12,678 bases of DNA from CAYMDD01 sp964409675 (lineage in GTDB: Bacteria > Pseudomonadota > Alphaproteobacteria > Rickettsiales > SXRF01), in NCBI GenBank assembly GCA_964409675.1, contig CAYPEF010000067.1, positions 1-12,678 on the forward strand, written 5' to 3'. Shown here piece by piece: positions 7,011-12,678 of this stretch. A model generated the notes under the pieces. That model was not told the DNA's origin. It saw only the letters and a program-made list of their open reading frames with translations, and ran no database searches. The translations under genes and the position numbers were made by a program. How positions within the stretch are numbered: the first letter of the stretch is position 1; each line of letters begins with the position of its first letter.

Positions 7011-8768
7011 ATGGATGATCCGCGCTATAGCACCATGCGGTTGATGAAGCGGCTGATTGCCGACTACGTGCGCCCGCAAGGTGCGCGGCTGGCGGTAGCG
7101 ATGGTGTGCATGATTATTGTGGCGGGTGCCACGGCGGCCAATGCCTGGATCATGAAGCCGGTGCTGGACGGGGTGTTCATCCAGCAGGATGCCTCGATGC
7201 TGCGCACCATTCCGCTGCTGGTGCTGGGGCTGGCCTTTATCAATGCCTTCGCCAATTATGGGCAGACGCTGCTCATGCGCTATGTCGGCCAGCGGATTGT
7301 GAGCGACATGCAGCTGCGGTTGTTCAAGCATCTGCTTTACAGCGATCTCTCGCTGTTCCATGACCAGTCGTCGGGCAAGCTGATCGCGCGGTTTACCAAT
7401 GATATCAATTTGATTAAAGGCACGGTTTCCAACCTGCTCACGGCGGTGATCAAACAGGCGCTGACTATTGTATTTTTGCTCGGGGTGATGGTGTTTCGCA
7501 GCTGGGAGCTGACGCTGATTGCCTTCGTTGCCTACCCGGTGGCGGTGTTTCCGATTATCCGCATCGGCAAATACATGCGCAAGGCGGCGCGGCGGGCGCA
7601 GCAGCAAATGGGCGAGTTTAGCGGACATCTGGACGAGGTGTTTCAGGGCGTGCGCACCGTAAAGGCGTACGGGCGCGAGGAATATGAGATCGGCAAGGCA
7701 AGCATCATCATTGAGAAGCTCTTTTCCACCTATTACCGCGCCATGCGCATGGGTACGGCGGCGACGCCGGTAATGGAGATATTGAGCGGCATCGCCATTG
7801 CCGGAGTAATCTGGTACGGCGGCTGGCAGGTCATGAACGGGCAGGCCACACCGGGCGAGCTGGTCTCCTTCATCACTGCCATGCTGATGGCTTATAAGCC
7901 AGCCAAGGCGATGACCGGCGTGGGCACCATGTTTCAGGAGGGGCTTGCCGCTGCGCATAGGCTGTATGAGGTGATGGATATTACTCCTGCGATTCAGGAC
8001 AAGCCGAGTGCGAAGCCGTTGCAGGTAGATAAGGGGCATATCCGCTTTGAGAATATCTCCTTCGGCTATGCGCAAGGCATCACCGCCGTGGAAGGGGTGA
8101 CGCTGGACGTGCCTGCCGGGAAAACAGTGGCGCTGGTGGGGCTGTCGGGCGGCGGCAAATCAACGCTGATGAGCCTGCTGCTGCGCTTTTACGACGTGGA
8201 TCAGGGCCGCATCACCATCGACGGGCAGGATATACGCGAGGTAACGCTTGCTTCCCTGAAAGACGCCGTCGCCTTCGTGCCGCAGGATATCGCGCTGTTT
8301 GACGATACGGTGCGCAATAACATCGCCTACGGCGATGTGAACGCCTCCGAAGAAGCGATTTTGCACGCAGCCCGCCAAGCGGCGGCGGATGGGTTTATCC
8401 GCCAGCTGCCGCAGGGCTATGACACGATGATCGGCCCGCACGGAGTAAGGCTGTCCGGCGGGCAGCGGCAGCGGCTGGCGGTGGCGCGGGCCATGCTTAA
8501 AAACGCGCCCATCCTGCTGCTGGACGAAGCCACTTCCGCGCTGGACAATGAATCCGAGCGCAGCGTACAAGCGGCGCTGGCAACACTTATGAAAGGCCGC
8601 ACTACGCTGGTGATCGCGCACCGGTTAAGCACCATTATCCATGCGGATATCATTTATGTAATGGCGGGCGGGCGCATCGTGGAAAAAGGCACGCATGATA
8701 CGCTTCTCACCGCCCGCGGGGCCTATTGGCGGCTCTATGCGGAGCACCAGTTTCAGGAGACGGTATGA
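7011..8768 (+). CDS. msbA: MsbA-like ABC transporter (lipid A flippase)
   Basis: Half-size type IV ABC exporter, one membrane domain fused to one ATPase, working as a homodimer in the inner membrane. The 585 residues match MsbA (about 580). Residues about 20-325 form the six-helix ABC transmembrane domain, with hydrophobic stretches near 24-46, 66-86, 142-162, 166-184, 252-272 and 281-297. The nucleotide-binding domain has an aromatic A-loop residue near Y353, Walker A GLSGGGKST (377-385), Q-loop Q425, signature LSGGQ (481-485), Walker B ILLLDEATSALD (501-512) and H-loop H537; all key residues are intact. ABC families are hard to separate by sequence alone, but location beside waaA, lpxK and an LpxL-type gene supports flipping of lipid A-core. 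It starts 5 nt after the pmbA stop with no strong ribosome site, so translational coupling is likely. A palindromic element follows immediately. Confidence 0.88.
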   Translation: MDDPRYSTMRLMKRLIADYVRPQGARLAVAMVCMIIVAGATAANAWIMKPVLDGVFIQQDASMLRTIPLLVLGLAFINAFANYGQTLLMRYVGQRIVSDMQLRLFKHLLYSDLSLFHDQSSGKLIARFTNDINLIKGTVSNLLTAVIKQALTIVFLLGVMVFRSWELTLIAFVAYPVAVFPIIRIGKYMRKAARRAQQQMGEFSGHLDEVFQGVRTVKAYGREEYEIGKASIIIEKLFSTYYRAMRMGTAATPVMEILSGIAIAGVIWYGGWQVMNGQATPGELVSFITAMLMAYKPAKAMTGVGTMFQEGLAAAHRLYEVMDITPAIQDKPSAKPLQVDKGHIRFENISFGYAQGITAVEGVTLDVPAGKTVALVGLSGGGKSTLMSLLLRFYDVDQGRITIDGQDIREVTLASLKDAVAFVPQDIALFDDTVRNNIAYGDVNASEEAILHAARQAAADGFIRQLPQGYDTMIGPHGVRLSGGQRQRLAVARAMLKNAPILLLDEATSALDNESERSVQAALATLMKGRTTLVIAHRLSTIIHADIIYVMAGGRIVEKGTHDTLLTARGAYWRLYAEHQFQETV

Positions 8769-8775
8769 GCCTATT

Positions 8776-8907
8776 CCCGTCACCCCGGCGCAGGCCGGGG
8801 TCCATGCCATGCCTCCGCAATAGAGATAGTAAAAGGCAACAGCTGTGCCGTATTTTTCCTTTATCAGGAGGCGCGGCATGGACCCCGGCCTGCGCCGGGG
8901 TGACGGG
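8776..8907. repeat. 132-bp palindromic element between msbA and DUF374 gene
   Basis: The two 33-nt ends (8776-8808 and 8875-8907) are perfect inverted copies, beginning CCCGTCACCCC and ending GGGGTGACGGG. Each also contains its own 8-bp hairpin, ACCCCGGC/GCCGGGGT. Pairing continues inward with CCTCC (8812-8816) and GGAGG (8867-8871), then partly through an A/T-rich section to a central ACAGCTGT (8839-8846). The centre of the sequence is the centre of symmetry, so the whole unit is one imperfect palindrome. It fills nearly the entire 144-nt intergenic gap, starting 7 nt after the msbA stop and ending 5 nt before the next ATG. It should form a very stable hairpin in the operon transcript. No transposase is encoded, so any mobility would be in trans. 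Confidence 0.92.
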
Positions 8908-8912
8908 TTAAA

Positions 8913-9590
8913 ATGAAAAAGAAAATTCTCAAGCATCCTCTCGTGCAGGCGCTGGCGGCATGGCTGCTGGCGGGGGTCATCCGGCTGGCGTTTATCACCA
9001 GCAGTAAAAAGCGCCATATCCACCCCGAAGCGCTGCCCTATATGCGCGGCGAGAAGAACGCCATTTTCGCCTTCTGGCACGGGCGGATGATGCTGATGCC
9101 CTGCTTCGAGCCACCCGGGCGCAAGATGCGCGTGCTGATCTCCGGCCACCGGGACGGGCAGCTGATTTCGAAAGTGATTGCGCATTTCGGCGAGGAAACG
9201 ATTACCGGTTCGTCGAGCCGGGGCGGGCGCGGCGCGGTGGCGGCGTTGATGCAGGCGCTGGAAAAGGGCGAGAATATCTCCATCACGCCGGACGGCCCGC
9301 GCGGGCCGTTTCAGGAAGCCGCCCCCGGCATTACCCGGCTGGCGGCGATGACGGGATATCCGATCATTCCCGTCACCTATTCCTCCAGCCACCATAAGCG
9401 CCTGCGCAGCTGGGACCGGTTCATGCTGGCGCTGCCGTTCGGGCACGTGATTTTTCTGGCGGGCGCGCCGATCACCGCCGCGCCGGAGGTGCTGAAAGAG
9501 ACGCCCGACGCCATCCGCGACGCCTTGCAGGCGCAGATGCGGCTGCTCACCCATTACGCCGACGAAGGCAAAAACCTGGACGGGCAGTAA
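8913..9590 (+). CDS. DUF374 lysophospholipid acyltransferase-like protein
   Basis: Belongs to the DUF374 group of the lysophospholipid acyltransferase superfamily (225 residues, usual for the group). A hydrophobic N-terminal stretch (about 10-29) probably anchors it to the inner membrane. Family blocks are FWHGRMM (54-60), SGHRDGQ (77-83), GSSSRGG (99-105) and TPDGPRGP (125-132). The canonical HX4D acyltransferase pair is not clean here: after H56 the fifth position is Leu (L61); H79 and D81 in the second block could contribute. The reaction is therefore not assigned. The context between the lipid A flippase and Kdo transferase genes suggests acyl-chain handling in lipid A or phospholipid. 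The ATG is the first after an in-frame stop at 8901-8903; no free Shine-Dalgarno sequence exists, because the bases just upstream belong to the palindromic element. Its stop overlaps the waaA start (TAATG). Confidence 0.87.
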   Translation: MKKKILKHPLVQALAAWLLAGVIRLAFITSSKKRHIHPEALPYMRGEKNAIFAFWHGRMMLMPCFEPPGRKMRVLISGHRDGQLISKVIAHFGEETITGSSSRGGRGAVAALMQALEKGENISITPDGPRGPFQEAAPGITRLAAMTGYPIIPVTYSSSHHKRLRSWDRFMLALPFGHVIFLAGAPITAAPEVLKETPDAIRDALQAQMRLLTHYADEGKNLDGQ

Positions 9591-10855
9591 TGCTGGCGCT
9601 GTACCGCTTCGCCACCGCCGCCGTTTCGCCGCTGGTTCCGGCCTATCTGGAACGCCGGCGCAGGCGGGGCAAGGAGGATGCGCAGCGGCTGCCGGAGCGG
9701 TTCGGCAATGCTTCGCTGCCGCGCCCACAGGGAAAGCTGCTCTGGGTGCATGCCGCAAGCGTTGGCGAGGCCCAATCGGCGCTTACGCTTTTAAGCAAAA
9801 TACAGGCGCGATTCCCGGGGTGGCGCATGCTGGTGACCACCGGCACCGTCACCTCGGCGGCATTGATGCGCGAGCGGTTGCCGGAAGGCGTGCTGCACCA
9901 GTATGTGCCGGTAGATACGCCGCAGGCGGTGGATGCGTTCCTGGCGCACTGGCAGCCGGATACGGCATTCTGGATTGAATCCGAGCTATGGCCGAATTTG
10001 GTAACGCGGGCATCCAAAACTGGCGTGCGCATGGCGCTGGTGAACGCCCGCATATCGGAGAAATCCTTTCGCGCGTGGAAGCGGTTGCAGGGGATGATCA
10101 GCGGGTTGCTTGGCTGCTTCGAGGCGGTATATGCGCAAAGCGAGGCGGATGCAGAGCGCTTCCGCCTTCTGTCGCGTGCGCCAGCAGGAGTGCAATGCCT
10201 CGGCAATCTGAAATATGACGCGCCGGTGCTGCCGTTTGATGCGCAGGCATTGGCGGCATTGCAGGGGCAGGTGGGCAGGCGGCCCTGCTGGCTGGCGGCC
10301 AGCATTCATCCGGGGGAGGATGCGCTGGTGGCGCAGGCGCATACGCAGATGCGCGGGGACGTAGCTCAATTGCTTACCCTCGTTGTTCCCCGGCATCCGG
10401 CGAAAGCGGAGGCGATGCGGATGCTGTTCGAGCAGGCGGGGCTGAAGGTGGCGGCGCGCTCGCGCGGGGAGAGTGTGCTGCCGGATACGGATATTTATCT
10501 GGCCGACACGATGGGTGAGCTTGGGCTGTTTTACCGGCTGCATACGGCAGTTTTCATCGGCGGCTCTTTGGTTGCGCATGGCGGGCAGAACCCGCTGGAG
10601 CCGGCGCGGCTGCGCAACGCCGTTCTGTTCGGGCCGCACATGTTCAATTTCGCCGAGATCGCGCAGGAATTACTGCGCCATGACGCGGCAATTGCAGTGC
10701 GCGACGCGGAAACGCTGGCAAAACAGGTACGGCATTTACTGGAGCGCCGGGACGTGCTGGCTGATTATAGCACCCGCGCCTGCGCCTGGGCGGAGGCGCA
10801 AACCGGCAGTGCCGAGCGCCTGCTTGACGCGCTTTCGCCTTTGCTGGCAGAATAG
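9590..10855 (+). CDS. waaA: 3-deoxy-D-manno-octulosonic acid (Kdo) transferase
   Basis: Transfers Kdo from CMP-Kdo to lipid IVA (or a later lipid A form) on the cytoplasmic face of the inner membrane; GT30 family, GT-B fold. The 421 residues match WaaA (about 425). A short hydrophobic, then Arg-rich N-terminus (about 1-27) fits the membrane anchor. Motifs in order: VHAASVGE (53-60) with E60 as the expected catalytic base, TGT (84-86), ESELWPNL (130-137), GNLKYD (205-210), ASIHPGED (237-244), PRHP (267-270), DTMGELGLFY (306-315) and GGSLVAHGGQNPLEPA (324-339). All look intact. Whether it adds one, two or more Kdo residues cannot be told from sequence. Its ATG overlaps the upstream stop by one base, with GGACGGG just before it as a plausible ribosome site; lpxK follows after 4 nt. 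Confidence 0.95.
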   Translation: MLALYRFATAAVSPLVPAYLERRRRRGKEDAQRLPERFGNASLPRPQGKLLWVHAASVGEAQSALTLLSKIQARFPGWRMLVTTGTVTSAALMRERLPEGVLHQYVPVDTPQAVDAFLAHWQPDTAFWIESELWPNLVTRASKTGVRMALVNARISEKSFRAWKRLQGMISGLLGCFEAVYAQSEADAERFRLLSRAPAGVQCLGNLKYDAPVLPFDAQALAALQGQVGRRPCWLAASIHPGEDALVAQAHTQMRGDVAQLLTLVVPRHPAKAEAMRMLFEQAGLKVAARSRGESVLPDTDIYLADTMGELGLFYRLHTAVFIGGSLVAHGGQNPLEPARLRNAVLFGPHMFNFAEIAQELLRHDAAIAVRDAETLAKQVRHLLERRDVLADYSTRACAWAEAQTGSAERLLDALSPLLAE

Positions 10856-10859
10856 GCGC

Positions 10860-11837
10860 ATGATACGCACTCCCTACTGGTGGAATGAACGCACCCTCAC
10901 CTCCGACGCGCTGGCGCCGCTGAGCTGGATTTACCGCGTGCTTAGCGCGGCGCAGCGGGCGCGGCAGGAAGTAACGCAGCTGGACATACCGGTGCTGTGC
11001 ATTGGTAATCTGACAGCGGGCGGCAGCGGCAAGACGCCGGTGTGCCTGGCCATTGGAAGGCTGCTGAAAGAGCGCGGCATCAACGCGTTCTTTGTCAGCC
11101 GGGGTTACGGCGGGGCGCTGGCCGGGCCGGTGCAGGTGGAACCGTTAACGCATACCGCGCAGCAGGTGGGGGATGAGCCGCTGCTGCTGGCGGAAGTGCT
11201 GCCTACGATTGTCGCACATGAGCGGGCGGCAGGCGCTTCCTATGCGCAATCGCTGGGCGCGAAGCTGGTGATTCTGGATGACGGGTTTCAGAATCCATCC
11301 CTGCACAAGAATTGCTCGCTGCTGGTAGTGGACGGGAATTACGGCTTCGGCAATGAGCGGCTGCTGCCGGCGGGGCCGTTGCGCGAGCCGGTAGCGGAAG
11401 GGCTGGCGCGGGCGCAAGGCGTGGTCGTGATCGGTCCGCCGGTGGCCTATTCGCTTCGGGCGCTGACGCAGCCGCCGCTTGCAGCTACGCTTTCAGTGAC
11501 AGATGGCATACGCTTGCAGGGCAAGCGGGTGGTGGGATTCGCCGGGATTGCACATCCGCGCAAATTTCAGGCTACGCTTACGCAGGCCGGAGCCGAGGTG
11601 GTGCAGTTTATTTCCTTTGGCGATCACCATAGCTATACGGAGCAGAATATCGCCAGATTAAGGCGCGCGGCGCAGCAAGCACAGGCGCAGCTGGTGACGA
11701 CCGCCAAGGACTGGGTGCGGCTTCCGGCGGATTTCCGCGCGGAAGTGCAGCAAGTACCGGTAGCGCTGAGCTTTACCGACCCGCAGGCGCTGGAGGCGCT
11801 ACTGGCCCCTCTGATCGAGCGCGCCCGTGCCGCTTGA
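10860..11837 (+). CDS. lpxK: Tetraacyldisaccharide 4'-kinase
   Basis: Phosphorylates the 4' position of the tetraacyldisaccharide 1-phosphate to give lipid IVA, using ATP at the inner membrane. The 325 residues are typical of the family. The P-loop is TAGGSGKTP (52-60). Other LpxK blocks are VSRGYGG (79-85), GDEPLLLA (104-111), DDGFQNPSL (140-148) in which the usual His after DDGFQ is Asn as in many alphaproteobacteria, LLPAGPLREP (168-177), GIAHPRKF (229-236), FGDHHSYT (253-260) and TTAKDW (280-285). The same frame is open a further 129 codons upstream through waaA, but the family N-terminus (RTPYWW) starts at this ATG, which lies 4 nt after the waaA stop, so the longer form is not real. The last 11 nt overlap the next gene. 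Confidence 0.95.
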   Translation: MIRTPYWWNERTLTSDALAPLSWIYRVLSAAQRARQEVTQLDIPVLCIGNLTAGGSGKTPVCLAIGRLLKERGINAFFVSRGYGGALAGPVQVEPLTHTAQQVGDEPLLLAEVLPTIVAHERAAGASYAQSLGAKLVILDDGFQNPSLHKNCSLLVVDGNYGFGNERLLPAGPLREPVAEGLARAQGVVVIGPPVAYSLRALTQPPLAATLSVTDGIRLQGKRVVGFAGIAHPRKFQATLTQAGAEVVQFISFGDHHSYTEQNIARLRRAAQQAQAQLVTTAKDWVRLPADFRAEVQQVPVALSFTDPQALEALLAPLIERARAA

Positions 11838-12678
11838 TATTGCGCACCGGCTGGAAGCGTGGGGGCTACAGGCGTGGCTTGGTTTGTGCCGCATGTTACC
11901 GCTGGACGTGGCATCGGGCTTGGGCGGCAAGCTGGGGCGGTGGATCGGCCCGCATATGAAGGCGCATGGGTACGCGCTGGAGAATCTTGCGCTGGCGCTG
12001 CCGGAGCTGAATGTGAAAGCGAGAGAGGACATTGCCATGCGCATGTGGGAGCAGCTGGGCCGGGTGGCGGGGGAACTTTCTTTTCTGCCGGATCAGCTCA
12101 CCACGCGCGTACAGTATGAAGGACTGGAAAATTTGCCGGAAAAAGGCCAGCCGGTGCTGTTCATTTCCGGTCATATCGGCAACTGGGAGCTGCTGTACTC
12201 CATTGCCCATGATCAGGGCGTGCCGGTAACGCTGATTTACCGGCATGCGAATAATCCTTATGCCGACGCCATCATCGCCAACATGCGCTATTCTCATTGC
12301 AGCGACATGCTGCCCAAGGGGCAGAAAGGCGCGATACGGCTGGTGCGCACGCTGAAGAACCGCCAGTCCATCGCCATGCTGGTGGACCAGAAGATGAACG
12401 AGGGCATCCCGGTTCCCTTCTTCGGGCGTGATGCGATGACCGCACCGGCGGTGGCGGAGTTATCCTTGCGTTATAATTTGCCGATTGTGCCTGCGCGCGT
12501 TATTCGCACGAGAGGGGCGCATTTCCGCGCGATTCTCTACCCACCACTGGAATATGCAAGAACTGGCGATATCGACAGGGACGCCAAGGCGGTGATGACG
12601 CAGATCAACGCCATGCTGGAATCCTGGATCCGCGAATACCCGGAACAATGGTTCTGGGTGCACAGGCGCTGGCCGAAA
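11827..12678 (+). CDS. lpxL: LpxL/HtrB-family lauroyl-type acyltransferase, 3' end missing
   Basis: Late lipid A acyltransferase of the LpxL/LpxM family, expected to add a secondary acyl chain to Kdo-lipid A at the inner membrane. The 284 visible residues end at the window edge in the conserved PEQWFWVHRRW segment (272-282), so probably only a few to about 20 residues are missing. The catalytic HX4E pair is SGHIGNWE, H116 and E121. Other family blocks are YRHANNPYAD (138-147), the DQKMNEG/PVPFFG region (187-200) and the TAPA segment (205-208). The start chosen is GTG at 11827, overlapping lpxK by 11 nt, because the family N-terminal region (LEAWGLQAWLGLCRMLPLDVASGLG) begins just after it; the next ATG (11893) would cut into that region. 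Whether it works as LpxL or LpxM, and its chain length preference, cannot be told. Confidence 0.87.
   Translation, partial: MPLDIAHRLEAWGLQAWLGLCRMLPLDVASGLGGKLGRWIGPHMKAHGYALENLALALPELNVKAREDIAMRMWEQLGRVAGELSFLPDQLTTRVQYEGLENLPEKGQPVLFISGHIGNWELLYSIAHDQGVPVTLIYRHANNPYADAIIANMRYSHCSDMLPKGQKGAIRLVRTLKNRQSIAMLVDQKMNEGIPVPFFGRDAMTAPAVAELSLRYNLPIVPARVIRTRGAHFRAILYPPLEYARTGDIDRDAKAVMTQINAMLESWIREYPEQWFWVHRRWPK

Noticed and set aside
6948..8075. 375-codon open frame on the minus strand opposite msbA
   Set aside because: Antisense shadow with His/Arg/Gln-rich translation and no recognisable domain; all MsbA motifs are on the other strand.
8726..8911. Small plus-strand frame over the palindromic element (translation includes TPACAGVTG)
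   Set aside because: This peptide is a known by-product of REP-like repeats being translated; no independent coding evidence.
8625..9758. 377-codon minus-strand frame across msbA end, palindrome and DUF374 gene
   Set aside because: It crosses three unrelated units, including the repeat, and has no family features.
10473..10859. 129-codon upstream extension of the lpxK frame
   Set aside because: It overlaps waaA in another frame, is Cys/Trp/Arg-rich, and LpxK family similarity begins only at the ATG at 10860.

Overview
The window is a GC-rich piece of an alphaproteobacterial genome, suggested by gene order and protein style: a GluRS2-like gltX, cysS and cimA on one strand, and pmbA followed by late lipid A/Kdo genes on the other. 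It is draft sequence: a run of exactly 100 N (2769-2868) interrupts the 3' end of cysS. No prophage, CRISPR array, tRNA, rRNA or transposase gene is visible, and most of the content is core housekeeping. The less ordinary parts are three composite palindromic repeats (one translated in frame inside cysS) and an AT-richer gene of unknown function at the left edge.

Left part, minus strand. The genes read right to left: gltX (5488-4166), then cysS (4169-2742, ATGA overlap), a palindromic repeat, then cimA (2633-1047). A possible intrinsic terminator lies at 941-920. Beyond it a further minus-strand gene (758 to the window edge, 3' end missing) encodes a charged helical protein with an Ala/Gln/Pro-rich linker and one textbook EF-hand calcium loop. 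It is visibly AT-richer than the rest and uses TTA, ATA and AGA codons freely.

Divergent intergenic region (5489-5646). It separates the minus-strand operon from the plus-strand operon. It holds a 12-bp perfect palindrome and two outward-facing copies of TGGTWACCRCTGC, one just upstream of each divergent start codon.

Right part, plus strand. pmbA (TldE-type peptidase partner), an MsbA-like lipid flippase, a DUF374 acyltransferase-like protein, waaA (Kdo transferase), lpxK (lipid A 4'-kinase) and an LpxL-type late acyltransferase (last residues missing) are packed with 5-nt gaps or overlaps. The one exception is a 132-bp palindromic element filling the gap between the flippase and DUF374 genes. 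Apart from pmbA, these genes can be read as one module: lpxK finishes lipid IVA, waaA adds Kdo, the LpxL-type enzyme adds a secondary acyl chain, and MsbA flips the product across the inner membrane. The DUF374 protein is plausibly a further acyl-modifying enzyme.

The three palindromic elements (2657-2737, 3054-3153, 8776-8907) share a layout: two inverted, self-complementary arms around a small central palindrome, mostly with GTCA at the outer ends. They look like REP/BIME-type or Rickettsia-palindromic-element-type repeats. I found no convincing wholly new biological system; the in-frame repeat in CysRS and the repeat at the DUF374 start codon are the best leads.
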